In this document: one piece after another, positions 53,380 to 63,440 of the stretch
Position numbering within the stretch: the stretch's first letter is position 1
How the letters are laid out: each line of letters starts with the position of its first letter
Source of the DNA: Rapana venosa
Lineage: Eukaryota; Mollusca; Gastropoda; Neogastropoda; Muricidae
Direction of reading: 5' to 3'
NCBI GenBank assembly: GCA_028751875.1
Contig: CM054153.1
Coordinates: 12,399,532-12,463,531 of the forward strand
DNA length: 64,000 nt
Program-made: the position numbers and the translations under genes
Notes under the pieces: model-generated
Told to the model about the DNA's origin: nothing
Databases searched by the model: none
Seen by the model: only the letters and a program-made list of their open reading frames with translations

Positions 53380-54100
53380 GGCATTCACAGTGTCTCTTTC
53401 ACGATTCTGGAAGAGTTGCGCACGGCATTGAAGATCTGCAGTCCATTTTCAAAAGCAGCATTTACGGAAGAAGTCCCAAGTGTGTCTGTGTGAGTACACA
53501 GCGCATCCTTTCAGGAATTAGATGCTTTTCTTACTTATCGTTCCTTAGTATCTTTGAGACCTTTCGGCGCGTGGCATTGTTTCCATAACTGGGTGTAGTT
53601 TTGCAAATACCACAATTGTTTTCTCACAAGGCAGTTTCTTAGAACTCGTTCGATATGTTCGCGCTACACGGTCTTTCCAGAGAGCTTTGCACACACTACC
53701 GCTGATCTTCAGGAATTCTGTTTCCTCACACAGTATCGCTTTTGAGATTTTGGAGATTTCTGCATGCAATATTCATGACAGTCTGAGAGCCTTGCGCAGA
53801 TCACCTCTTCAAGAATCTGATACATTTCCGTACAGCGTGTCTTCAAGAATTTAGAGGTCTCCGAACACATCTCTTGAAGAACCCCAAGGAGTTTCTTTAC
53901 GCAGCGGTACCCTTTCAAGATTTCTTGAGAATATCACAATCCTCTCAAGAACACAGTGCCTTTTCGAGCACAGCATCACATAAAAATAAAAGCATTAAGA
54001 GGTTTCCGTGCACAGTTTCTTTCAGAGGACTCAGATTTCCTTTGAAACCCTCCTCAAGAACTGTGAGAAATTTCCCGCTCGACTTAAAAAGCAGTTCCAG
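53380..54100. repeat. old degenerate ~36-45-bp tandem repeat
   Basis: Loosely repeating blocks of the type ACAGCGTGTCTTCAAGAATT, T(A)GAGGTCTCC, and CACATCTCTTGAAGAACC occur across 53470-54080. Minus-strand frames show echoes (VLQEMCSETSKFLK, ILEEVICARL, VLEEGFKGNLSPLKETVHGN) broken by stops. A coding origin cannot be excluded but is not supported. Confidence 0.5.
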
Positions 54101-54835
54101 AGTGAGGGGAGTGCATTCCCAACTTTGAAGATGATCAAACCCTAGATTTTTTTCAACAAAAGACAGGTTATGAGCAAACTTGTGCAGCGCGTTAGTGATG
54201 AAGAGAGAGAAAAAAAACATGACACTATCATCTCCATTGCCGTCGCGGGCAATCACAGTAATTGCACACATACACACATAACAAAAATGCACTTTGTAGG
54301 GTCAACAACACTAGAAGACAAAGAGCATTCCAAAGCTGTGGTAACAAAAAACAACAAAAACCGAACAGGAGACTAGTAGGGAGACGCCAGCTTCAGCGCG
54401 AAAAAGCTAGCCAAGGCAACACTCAATCAATCATCAGTAGTCCAACACACAAAAAACAAAAACCAACAGCTGAGGACCACAAGTGTCTCGACGTCCGCCT
54501 TGAACCGTGGACTCCCATCCCAAGGGCGTGGACGTAGCGAGCACGCCACAACGGCTCCTTCTGGGCAGCAGCGCACATACACCAGGAGAAGATCGCTTGC
54601 CCCCGCACACGGCAAGCCAGGCTAGAGGCGCTTCAAGTCAGCTAGCCAGAAACTACCACAGAATTTTGGTTTCCACGACATTCGTCCCTCCGACCGACCG
54701 TCCCGGCAAGCGGACAGAGCGCTGAAAAGGCGTGACCGGGCAGCTAGTTGGAAGAGTGACAGGCGGGGGAGAGCGGGGCAGGCAGCGGGCGAGAGGGCAG
54801 AGAGGGCTGGTGGTGGCCCTGGACCCCTGGCTCTA
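54100..54835. other. region 3' of the GPCR exon
   Basis: Would hold the 3' UTR of the minus-strand GPCR. It is GC-rich from about 54480 to 54835 and AT-rich before that. No clear minus-strand AATAAA signal was found near the stop; one candidate lies as far off as about 53290. Confidence 0.4.
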
Positions 54836-55462
54836 TCATACCTTGGTCTCTGTCGTGTCCGCCACGCCCGTCTTGGCGTTGCTGGCGTGGCCGTTGATGG
54901 ACACCCAGGTGCTCTTGGTCTTGGAGCCTTCGCGCCGCAGGCTGCTGCGCAGCGAGCTGTACTCGCGCGAGATGGACAGCGACACCTTGCCGCACAGCCC
55001 TTTGAGGAAGAGGCGCTTGAGCTCCTTGCGGAAGATCTTGCCGGTGACCAGGTAGAAGATGATGTTGAAGGCGTACTGGGTGGTGCCGAACTCCTTGATG
55101 GCGTGCAGCACCAGCTTGTAGTTGACCCAGCGGCGGAAGCGCGGGTCGGCCAGCGTGCGCTTGAGGCTGAGGTAGGGGAAGTCGTAGCTGAACTCGTAGA
55201 AGAGGGTGTAGACGATGGTGACGGGCAGGGTGGTGAGGATGAGGTAGAAGGAGACGGCCAGCAGCATGACGGTGGTGGCGGAGGTGCGCTGGCCGTGGCC
55301 CTGGCCGTGCAGGGTCACCTGCTCGGTGCGCGACAGGCGGCGCATCTCGGAGATGACGCGGATGTTGAGCACCAGCACGGTCAGCGGCACCACCATGAAG
55401 GTCAGGATCTCGATGCTCAGGTTCCACAGGATCAGCAGGCTGGTGTTGCCGTTCAGGCTGAC
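54836..55462 (-). CDS. class A (rhodopsin-family) GPCR, terminal exon
   Basis: 208 codons plus TGA (54836-54838). Exon start 55462 follows an acceptor TGTCGACAG|GTC at the edge of a GT-rich tract. By residue: TM5 10-34 (with Pro26), an intracellular loop 3 of ~27 residues rich in basic side chains and Gly-Gln, TM6 62-87 (with TTLP in place of CWxP), a long extracellular loop 3 with PRFRRW, TM7 117-140, then helix 8 GKIFRKELKRLF and a Cys at 157 for possible palmitoylation. The NPxxY motif reads NIIFY. The tail has many Ser/Thr and ends ETKV, a class I PDZ-type ligand. The layout resembles lophotrochozoan neuropeptide receptors, but ligand and subfamily are unknown. TM1-TM4 exons are not in the window. 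Codon third positions are strongly GC-biased, unlike the surroundings. Confidence 0.85.
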   Translation of the reverse strand, partial: VSLNGNTSLLILWNLSIEILTFMVVPLTVLVLNIRVISEMRRLSRTEQVTLHGQGHGQRTSATTVMLLAVSFYLILTTLPVTIVYTLFYEFSYDFPYLSLKRTLADPRFRRWVNYKLVLHAIKEFGTTQYAFNIIFYLVTGKIFRKELKRLFLKGLCGKVSLSISREYSSLRSSLRREGSKTKSTWVSINGHASNAKTGVADTTETKV

Positions 55463-55515
55463 CTGTCGACACACACAGACACACACACACAGACACAGAC
55501 ACACAGACACACACA
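55463..55515. repeat. CA/GACA tract at the GPCR acceptor
   Basis: On the minus strand this is the GT/TCT-rich stretch that serves as the pyrimidine-containing region before the acceptor. Its length may affect splicing. Confidence 0.6.
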
Positions 55516-55585
55516 TATATAGAGCAACGTCAGAAAGAACTAAGAGGTTAGATTCTTCATTCTAGATTCAAGTCCACATTAAAAG

Positions 55586-55866
55586 GGGGTAAAGGTAAAG
55601 GTGTTCCCATAACCTGTTGGGGAGTGAGGAGTCAGAGACATCAGCTTCTTCAAGGGCCAGCATCTTGAGGGAGGCGATAATATCAGCTCCCTCGCTGCTT
55701 GACCTTCCCTGTCCCTAAAGAGGGCAGGTACTCCTTTACAGCTGGGGGACTGTACGGAAGCCATGGCGCGCAAACGGTCACCCATTCACTTGATATCCAC
55801 GCTCAATGATGCTTAACCTTAGCTTGGACAAAGCTGAAGCTCTGACCACTGAGCTGTCTAGTTCCC
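55586..55866 (-). mobile_element. SINE family A, minus strand
   Basis: From the right: GACAGCTCAGTGGTCAGAGC, AAGGTTAAGCATCATTGAGC, AGTGAATGGGTGACCG, CGCGCCATGGCTTCCGTACA, CAAGATGCTGGCCC, GGTTATGGGAACACCTTTACC. Located 70 bp from the repeat-rich acceptor region, in the presumed GPCR intron. Confidence 0.82.
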
Positions 55867-55869
55867 AAG

Positions 55870-56645
55870 GCGACATTACTGTTTCGTACAAGAGAAATTC
55901 TGGTAGATGCAGCAGTAATATCAACCAGAGACGAAAAAGCCAATCATGGGAGAAAAAACCCACAGTACTAACGATTCTAAGACACTTTGTCGACCATAAT
56001 CACAACTCTTTTTAAGATCACTTGTTCGCTTCTCAGCGACAGCTTTTTTGATGGTAGCCGGCGATGTATATCCTGCCAGTTATCTCCACCCCCTTCTGTC
56101 TTCCACCCTTCTCTGTATTAATGTTCGTCTTTGGGGCAACTCCGTCCTCTTGGCAATGTTCTCTACATAGGAAGTTAGTAGTCTTCCCTGTCGTCTCTTG
56201 CCCTTCATTTTTCCCTGGGGCTACAGTCTTCATTACATGGCAGGTTTGATGTCTAATACGATTTCCGAAACATTTTTCTTTTCAGATCTAAAATATCAGG
56301 GTTTTTTAGCACAGTTCTGTCTCGTAGTATTTCCGAAGCATATTCTTGTCCTTTTCCTCACCAGGTCTAAAATATCAGGGTTTTTTTTTTTTATTGGTAC
56401 AGGTTTTTTTTAAAATCCAAAATTCTAACAAACCAATCACATTTTTAAGACACTAATGTCGATTCATCTGTTGCAAGCTGGTGCTAGCATACATTCATAA
56501 AACATTCAAGACAGAAAAGCGAAATATTGAACTGAGCATGTGGTCCTGGTTTTACATTTTATACGTTTACACATTTCCATTCTGTTGCCGTACACAAGTA
56601 ATAAGCAGTATCATGTAGTGATAAGTAAAAATAATGTAGTCATAG
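55870..56645. other. no gene recognised
   Basis: A ~23-bp direct repeat, TCTAAAATATCAGGGTTTTT, occurs at about 56286 and 56365. Otherwise unique. Confidence 0.45.
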
Positions 56646-56649
56646 ATAT

Positions 56650-56731
56650 GACAAGTGCGCTTCGATTTGTTTGTTTTTACAAGATTCAGCACAATATAAA
56701 TTCCATATATTATTATTATCATTATTATTAA
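56650..56731 (+). mobile_element. family J retroelement 3' end
   Basis: GCGCTTCGATTTGTTTG, TTTTTACAAGATTCAGC, ACAATATAAATTCCATATAT and (TTA)n, matching 23434-23512. Confidence 0.65.
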
Positions 56732-56734
56732 GTA

Positions 56735-56902
56735 GGCATACGCCATCTGTAACCACGTATGGGTCTACGACAAACGAAGTGAGATAATTAAGTACGCCTC
56801 GAATGAAGCATGCTTTTGTAGTGGATGTTTTTAAAGAGCGTAGGTGAAAAACTGCAACAAAATACGCCCCCCCCCCCCACCCACCAGAGGGAGGGAGGGA
56901 GG

Positions 56903-56938
<36 letters not shown>

Positions 56939-57300
56939 ACTCTGAACTCTGAACAGTTTTAATATGTACATTGGCCTTAGGCCACAATACACAGAGTTTG
57001 GGGGGAAAGAGGAAAACCAATATATTGGTATGCAAACTGTGATCAAACATGAAAACCAACAACCGATCCTTTGAGGCTCATATCTCAAACAAGGTTAGCA
57101 TTTGATACACATTCATGTCATACTGCATCAATATTTTAGATAGTAGACATAAAAATCGGTATGAATCAAAATGCAACATTACGTTTCAGGATCTGTATCA
57201 TACATGTAAATAAAAAGCTTTAACACACCCGTCATAAACTGATATTTTGACACAGCAATTTCTTCCTTCTATTAATAGAATGAAAAATATATCTGGATAA
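56735..57300. other. unique interval with poly(C) and GA tracts
   Basis: Poly(C) at 56866-56879 and GGGA/GA repeats at 56886-56935. No gene recognised. Confidence 0.45.
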
Positions 57301-57312
57301 ATCATGACTATG

Positions 57313-57353
57313 AGAGAGAGAGAGAGAGAGGAGAAGAGAGTGAGAGAGAGAGT

Positions 57354-57395
<42 letters not shown>
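57313..57395. repeat. (GA)n tract
   Basis: GA with AAGAG and TGAG breaks. Confidence 0.93.
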
Positions 57396-57398
<3 letters not shown>

Positions 57399-57485
57399 AA
57401 TGCTTAACGCAAAGATCTTTTGAATTTTTTTCTCATTTTTTTGCCGTTGTTTTTTGCCTTTGTTGCTGCTGCTACTGGTATTGAT

Positions 57486-57593
57486 CCTAGATAAATGTGT
57501 TGACAAAAAAAAAGCAAATGCATTGCTTATTCAATGTACCACTTGGAATTTTTTTGGGGAATGACTTTCACACACACACACACACACACACAC
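57486..57593 (+). mobile_element. family I retroelement 3' end, degenerate, with CA tract
   Basis: CCTAGATAAATGTG, AAGCAAATGCATTGCTTATT and CAATGTACCACTTGGAATTT, then a CA tract at 57569-57593. The TTGAC tail is mutated. Confidence 0.55.
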
Positions 57594-57742
57594 GAGTATG
57601 CACGCAATTCCCCTCCCCCCCCCCCCCCCCAACCCTAACACACAGAGAGCCACCTCACGTTCTCAAAGTTCCGAATTCGAGTAATGATTTCCTCTATTTT
57701 ACTAACGATTAAATTTTTCTTCTTTTTTTCTGTGTACTCTAG

Positions 57743-57832
57743 GTTTCCCAGGGAGTCATCCGAGGAGCCCTGCAACTGAAGAACCGAACACCAGATTCCT
57801 CCATGCGTGCCAGACCTTGGGTATCAGTACGT
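57743..57832 (+). other. weak exon candidate
   Basis: A strong acceptor (TTTTTTTCTGTGTACTCTAG) at 57742 is followed by an open frame starting VSQGVIRGALQLKNRTPDSS. No consensus donor was found; ATCAGTAC|GTAGTT is the best. No domain is recognised. Confidence 0.2.
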
Positions 57833-58117
57833 AGTTTCCTTCTTCATTCTGCAGTCATGTCGATATGTACCTTCTGGTTTCTTTTGTTGCCCCCCCCCCC
57901 CCACCCCCCCCCCACCCCCCCCCTCCAATTTTGTCTTCCCTCAACAGGTTAGAATTAGGGTTATTAAAGAAGAACTGTTTTCTCTTCACGTCATTGGGGT
58001 CCTGTTATTCAGCTGTCCCAGCGGTAGTTGTGTTCTCTTCGCTGAAAGTCAGCAGGGCTTCGTATGGTCCAGTGGTAGTGTGTGAGACACTTCGGTTCAC
58101 TTCTTCTTTGCTGATAG

Positions 58118-58330
58118 GAGCCACAGAGCCGAGTGGATAAATGGTCCAGTCAGACGGTAACTGAGGCCGTGGGTGTCGAGTCTCTGGTGAGATGTACTGG
58201 TTTTGAAGGAGTTTTCCGAATCCATCTGGAGTTAATACCGGTTCGGACTCTTTTATTTTTCTCTGCAAGTCCTTTGGATGAGGCTTATAACTTCGTGGTT
58301 CTGTGTGCAAAAACATGATCTGTCATCTAT
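58118..58330 (+). mobile_element. SINE family B-like, degenerate
   Basis: tRNA-like head GAGCCGAGTGGATAAATGG with a B-box-like GGTGTCGAGTCTC, then GGAGTTAATACCGGTTCGGA, CAAGTCCTTTGGATGAGG and TTCTGTGTGCAAAAAC. It ends before the GTTCCGC block. Confidence 0.6.
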
Positions 58331-58424
58331 GTTAAAGATATATCCATACTAGGCAAGCTGTGGTCGATGATATATATGTATGGTAGGAACATACCTGAAA
58401 GTACAGCACTGCAACCTAGATTCT

Positions 58425-58795
58425 TCTTCTTCTTTTTCGTTGAAGTGCTCAGACAGCAACTATTGTTGTCTGTCATATGAGTAAAAAAAAAAAAAAGTAC
58501 GTTGCACTGCCGTGAGGCACCTGGCAAGTCAGGCCCAGCGCATCCCACTTTGGCGTGGGAGAGAATAGTTATCTTTGAAGTCTTTCTGGATAGAATAAAA
58601 AAGGCAGGAGAATGGACCAAAAAGCCAGAAAATGGACAAGAAAGGAGGTGCCAGGACAAACAGGAGCACCACGGTAGAAACAAAGAGAGGGATAGAAAAG
58701 AGGGAATTCCAGGCACAGAATTTCCAGAAGGTAAGGATGCTATTTATACTGACTGGCAGGTCCCTGGTGTCCCCATTGGGGGAATACTCTAGATT
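58425..58795 (+). repeat. dispersed repeat family D, full length
   Basis: GAAGTGCTCAGACAGCAACT, TTGTTGTCTGTCATATGAG, TACGTTGCACTGCCGTGAGG, GGCAAGTCAGGCCCAGCGCA, GGCGTGGGAGAGAATAG, AGTCTTTCTGG, AGGAGAATGGACCAAAAAGC, AAAGAGAGGGATAGAAAAGA, AATTTCCAGAAGGTAAGGAT and GGTGTCCCCATTGGGGGAAT. Reference copy for the family. Confidence 0.72.
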
Positions 58796-58799
58796 GAAT

Positions 58800-59035
58800 G
58801 GGATTGAGTAGGTTCAATTTGCCTTGGACATACTTAGATATGGACAAATCCAGTGCAGCGCTATAACGGCTGCCTCGAGGGGTTAGTGGGTGGGTGGGGG
58901 GTGGGGGGAGTGAGGTAATGGGTCAAATGCTCAGTGTATCAGATGTGTTGTGACCTTTTTGCTTAATGTCCCTTTTTTTTCGATGTGTTGAGATTCTTCA
59001 AATGCTGAATATATAGTGTTACATGGCTCTCTTCT
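58800..59035. other. no feature recognised
   Basis: G/T-rich spacer with no gene or SINE block. Confidence 0.4.
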
Positions 59036-59039
59036 GGTG

Positions 59040-60970
59040 AAGTGTACCGTTAGAATAAAATATCTCTTCTGGTGCTTTAATTATACGCAAGATAACTCTG
59101 ACCCTTTTAAGCTCACTACACACTCTCCTATGGTGCGATACGCACGATAACTCTCGCTCTGTAAGCTAACTTTTCTCTGATATAAGGCAGTAAGATAACT
59201 TCTTTTGTGTGGTGTACGGCAATATAAGTAACTACTGGTGTAAAGTGATATATCGTTATTGTTCTCTGGTGTTTCCCCATACACAGGACAGCTTCTTCAG
59301 AAGTTCCAGGGAGAAGTTGGGATGTGTACTTAGAGTATAGTAGGACGACTTTTCTGTGGTGTGAAGTGAAGTTTTCCTGTGGTGTATAGTGCTTTGTAAA
59401 GTTCTTTCCTCTGGTGGTGGAATAGTGTATAACTTTCTTGGTGTAAAAGGTAAAGGTGTCCCATAACCTATAAGGTCGTAGGGGAGCGCGCGAGGCGTCA
59501 GAGACCTCACTTCAATAGGGGACCAGCATATTGAGGGCGGCGCCCATCTCCTCTCCCTCGCTGCTTTACCTTCCCTGACCCTAAAGAGGGCAGGTACCCA
59601 TTTACAGCTGGGTGAACTGGGGGAACTGTACTGAAGCCAAGGCGCCCAAACGGTTACCCACCGAACTTGGTAACCACGCTCGATGCTGCTTAACCTTTGT
59701 CTCGGTGTAGTGTAGAGTTAAGAACAGCTTTCCTTCCTGTGGTGGTAAGTTCGGAAATGGTGTATGAAATTATCATCATATCGCTGGATCTTGTAAAGCA
59801 AACAAATCAAAGCGCATCAAATGAAATGCATGCAGAGATGTAACGGGAGATGTATGGTTGTGGCTCTGAATAGACCATTTATCTTTTTTAGTGCAGCATA
59901 GAGTAGGACAACTTTCCTTTGGTGCAGAATATAGTTGTTTTTTTCTCTGGTGTAAAGTGCTTTATAAACCCTTTCCTGTGGCGTGGAGGAATGTACAGCT
60001 TTCTTTTTGTAGCGTAGAGAAGGCTAACTTTCCCTTGAAGTAGAATATAGGGTTTCCTTCTTCTGTGAAGTGCTTAACAATTTTCCTCGGGTCTGGAGTG
60101 GTGTATATAACATTTTTTGGGTGTTAGCGTAGAATAGGCCAACTTTCCCTTGAAGTAAAGCATAGGTTTTCTCCATCCTGTGTAAAGTGCTCTTATAACT
60201 AGTTTCCTCTGACGTGGAGTGGTGTATAACTTTGTTGGTATTAGCGTAGAATAAGCCAACTTACCCTTGAAGTAGAGCAGAGTTTTTTTCCTCCTGTGTA
60301 AAGTGCTCTGTAACTAGTTTCTTCTGGCGCGGAGTGGTGTATAACTTTCTTGGTATTAGCGTAGAATAAGCCAACTTACCCTTGAAGTAGAGTATAGTTT
60401 TTTCTTTCCTCCGTTTTATAACTTTCCTCTGAAGTGGAGTGGAGTGGTGTGTAACTTTCGTGGTGTTAGCATTGAGAAGGACAACTACTTTCCCTTGTGT
60501 AAAGATTTCCTCTCGTGTACAGTGCTTCATACTCATTCTCTGGAGTAGTGGACTGGCGTCCTAACTTTCTTGCGGTATGAGTGGGACAGTAGCTCTTTTA
60601 ACAAAATATATACTCTGCTAATTTTGAGTAATTTGCTAATTTAATCTGCTATAGTAAACAGTTAAGGTGGAGGTCTTTTTTAATTTTTTTACAGTTAAGG
60701 CGATTTACTCTTCTGGGATATTAGAGAGCACTTACGAATGTAAGTGCAAAGATACCTTCTCCTCTCTGGTATGGTAATGCGATAAGATAACTTTAGTATT
60801 AAGAGCAAGGTAACTTTAGTATTAGAGCAAGGACAAGTCTTTAGTGGGTGTAACACACACACACACATTTTTTTCTTCTTGTTGTGCTGTGTACAGGGTG
60901 ATAAAACTCTCCTCTGGTGGCGGTGTATTACTCGATAGCTGTTCTGGAGTGCAGAGTTTGAGAGAAAAAA
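59040..60970 (+). repeat. 116-bp satellite array built from ~39-bp subunits
   Basis: The block (G/A)TTAGCGTAGAATA(G/A)GCCAAC recurs at about 59891, 60007, 60123, 60240, 60356 and 60467, so the period is 111-117 bp. Each 116-bp unit holds three related ~39-bp parts with the pattern AACTTTCC(C)TTGAAGTAGA, TTTCCTCCTGTGTAAAGTGC and AACT(AG)TTTCCTCTGGCGTGGAG. Flanking parts (59040-59440, 60560-60970) are diverged versions. The centre is conserved. Minus-strand frames show a 39-aa repeat because 117 is divisible by 3, but stops interrupt it. Confidence 0.88.
59447..59695 (-). mobile_element. SINE family A inside the satellite, head-truncated
   Basis: Minus-strand tail and body (GGTTATGGGACACCTTTACC, CAATATGCTGG, CTGTAAATGGGTACCTGCC, CGCCTTGGCTTCAGTACAG) up to AAGGTTAAGCAGCATCGAGC. 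The tRNA-like A-box part is missing. The satellite continues on both sides. Confidence 0.85.
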
Positions 60971-60979
60971 AAGTAACAG

Positions 60980-61200
60980 TGCTCTTTTCTCCTTCCAAAT
61001 CTCCTACAATAATTATTGCTCCCTCGTTAACCTAAATCCAGCCCCCACCCCCTTCCCTCTAAAAAAAAACCACAATAGAGTGTTCTCTTTCAAATTTGAA
61101 TTTTAAAAAAGTAGACTTATGCACACACGCGCAAGCACACCCACACACACACACACGCGCGCGCGCGCCCCCCCCCCCCCCCTCCCTATACACACACTGT
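60980..61200. repeat. CA/CG tract and poly(C)
   Basis: ACAC and GCGC steps at 61121-61168, poly(C) at 61169-61182, then CT/GT-rich to 61245. Confidence 0.88.
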
Positions 61201-61354
61201 CTCTGTCTGTATGTCTCTCTGTGTGTGTCTCTCTGTCTCTTTCTGTGCAATCGCATCTCCAACCAGCTTTCGTCTCATCTAGACCGTGTGAAGCCCAAGG
61301 GATAAGCTTACGACCTATCTTCTTAAGTTCTCCTTACGTTTTAGGTCAGGTATT

Positions 61355-61600
61355 GAGGTATTGAGGAGGAGAGAGAGAGGGGGGGGGGGGGGAGGTGGAG
61401 AGGGGGGGGGGGGGGGGGGGGAGGGGAGGGAGAGAGAGAGAGAGAGGGAGAGAGTTCTTTTACGTTTTAGGTCAGCTGAGGCATTGAGGAGAGAGAGAGA
61501 GAGGGAGGGAGAGAGAGGGGTAGGGAGGGATGAAGAGAGAGAGAGAGAGGGGGGAAGGATAGGAGGAGGAGCGAGGAGAGAGGAAGAGGAAGAGAGAGAA

Positions 61601-61639
<39 letters not shown>

Positions 61640-61660
61640 TCTGGAGAGAGAGAAAAGAGA
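61355..61660. repeat. polypurine tract with G runs
   Basis: GA and G-run mixture, containing a duplicated TTTTAGGTCAG(G/C)T motif at about 61341 and 61464. A poly(T) run follows at 61668-61710. Confidence 0.9.
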
Positions 61661-61739
61661 GAGATTTTCTTTTTTTTTCCTTTTTTTCTTTTTCTTTCTT
61701 TTTTTTTTTTAAACTACAAAATAGAAGCAAGCTAGAGGC

Positions 61740-62060
61740 AAGATATGGGGGAACCATAAAAAGAATTGGAAAGTGGGGTTTTGATGGAGAAGAATGTTTG
61801 AAGCAAAGGGAGGAAGGAGGACAAGGGTGGGGGTATTGAGGCCGAGGGGATGGGGGGAAGAGGGGGAAGAGAGGAGGAAGAGGAAGAGGAGATAGGTAGG
61901 TAAAGGGAACTGTGTTAAAAAGCTTTTAAGCTTATGGCCTTTTCACTGTGAGGACCAGTGTGTGCTTTTTTCTTCCTTGTTTACCTTTTCCAACTTGTTT
62001 TTGTTGCGTTTGTATGTATGTATGTATGTATGTTGGAGAGGAGGGGGGGGGGGGGGGGGA
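61740..62060. other. purine-rich then unique spacer
   Basis: Purine-rich to about 61905; (TATG)n at 62013-62031. No gene. Confidence 0.45.
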
Positions 62061-62152
62061 AGCTAGTTGCGTAGTGGTTAGAATGTCTGTTCGTAAAAAA
62101 AGCTGACAGTAGCTAAGGACTACAGGTTTAAGTCTACATTGTGGAGTCTGTT

Positions 62153-62189
<37 letters not shown>

Positions 62190-62190
62190 G
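62060..62190 (+). mobile_element. tRNA-like SINE head fragment with poly(G)
   Basis: GCTAGTTGCGTAGTGGTTAG (A-box region) and ACAGGTTTAAGTC (degenerate B box), followed by a 31-bp G run at 62156-62186. The family could not be decided. Confidence 0.45.
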
Positions 62191-62640
62191 GGTGCTGAAG
62201 CAATATTGGTACTGACTTAATTCCTGATCCCTTTTAAAAGTGTTGAGGAGGAGACGATAAACCGATAATGATAAAAATAACGATAATAATGATGATGATG
62301 TATGAAATCATATAATGATGAATCTCGTAAAGTAAAATAAAAGTTCATCAAATCAAGCCCATGCAGAGCATTTTAAGCGACACGTTAAAACCCCCCAATA
62401 ACAACCACCCCCAAAAAACAACTCATCCGCCTTTACTGTAGAATAGTAGGCTGGTTTTTAAGCTGGTGGGATGAATGACACCAATATACCGAGCATGCAC
62501 CCTGATACTTGGGGAGGGTTGGGCTCCACAGCACCATGTATCAAAAAGTCTACTTGCCTGTGAAGCAGTGCTTGACAAATGCAATGCGGTGTAGCGACTG
62601 TTTAAAAGAGTTACAGGGGGGAAAAATATAGCCGTTTTAG
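62190..62640. other. spacer with a family F fragment
   Basis: 62485-62540 (ATACCGAGCATGCACC, CTTGGGGAGGGTTGGGCTCC) matches 36630-36675. The rest is unrecognised. Confidence 0.4.
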
Positions 62641-62644
62641 TCAG

Positions 62645-62696
62645 TGTGTGTGTGTGTGTGTGTTTCTTTCTTTCTCTCTCTAAATTATGTACGTGT

Positions 62697-62737
<41 letters not shown>

Positions 62738-62745
62738 TCTTTCTT
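62645..62745. repeat. (GT)n tracts in two similar copies
   Basis: (GT)n followed by TTTCTTTC and TAAATTATGTACGTG occurs twice (62645-62700 and 62701-62770), a ~70-bp duplication that includes the microsatellite. Confidence 0.85.
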
Positions 62746-62789
62746 TCCTTCTGTAAATTATGTACGTGCATGTACGTGTGCGCGTGCTT

Positions 62790-63245
62790 TTGCCCTCCCT
62801 CCCTCCCCCTTTGCTTTGTGACTTCAGCTCCACGTATTATCAAGACATCTATCTAGTTTAGCGTGCTTCGTTAAGTCTCCCATGTTTGATGTTCCTTACT
62901 TGCAGACTTGGGACAAGTTAGATGCTCGGGGCAGGGCTAGATTATTTTCCCCCTGCCTCCCAAGAGGATGCTGCTGCTGATGCTCCTGCTCTTGTGAGCT
63001 ATCGCAGCTAGCCTAGGCTCTCCTTAATAACGCCTGGTTACTTCTTGTGGTGGTTTAATCGCCCTTCTACAGCATGGACGTGTAAGCTGGGCGCATCAGT
63101 TTTGCTCTTAAGTTAGCTGTGTGTACAGCTTGGGTCAGATAGAAGCGTCGTTGCCTCTGAAAGCTCGGTGTGGCTTTAAGTTAGTGATCTTGTTGTAGAT
63201 GGGTTTTTTTTTTCTGTGTGTCTTTTTTGGGATGGTACAGCGTTA
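62790..63245. other. unique interval, no gene recognised
   Basis: A (GCT)n-like GATGCTGCTGCTGATGCTCC segment lies at 62966-62985. No domain-bearing frame. Confidence 0.4.
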
Positions 63246-63249
63246 GTTG

Positions 63250-63276
63250 ATTAAAGCACCAGAGGAGATATTTTTG
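63250..63276 (-). repeat. 27-bp inverted copy of a satellite-edge sequence
   Basis: ATTAAAGCACCAGAGGAGAT with its trailing T run is the reverse complement, with one mismatch, of 59057-59083 at the left edge of the 116-bp satellite. Confidence 0.6.
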
Positions 63277-63329
63277 ATTGATTTATTTTTTATTTGAATA
63301 CGTTGCGATAAAAAATAAAAACTCATCCG

Positions 63330-63364
63330 TGCTCACACACACACACTTTCTCTCTACACACACA

Positions 63365-63400
<36 letters not shown>

Positions 63401-63440
63401 CTACATCCTCTCTCTCCACACACACACACACTTTGTCTCT
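63330..63440. repeat. (CA)n and (CT)n tracts
   Basis: ACACACTTTCTCTCT occurs three times, with CT at 63368-63397. Confidence 0.9.

Noticed and set aside
54887..55522. 211-codon plus-strand open frame antisense to the GPCR exon, and a 256-codon minus-strand frame over the same region
   Set aside because: Both are shadows created by the strong GC third-position bias of the GPCR exon. The Ala/Glu/Gly/Val-rich and Arg/Pro/His-rich products have no domain.
60074..60536. minus-strand frames with a repeated ~39-residue peptide
   Set aside because: The repeat follows from the ~117-bp satellite period. Stops and frame changes interrupt it and no gene context exists.
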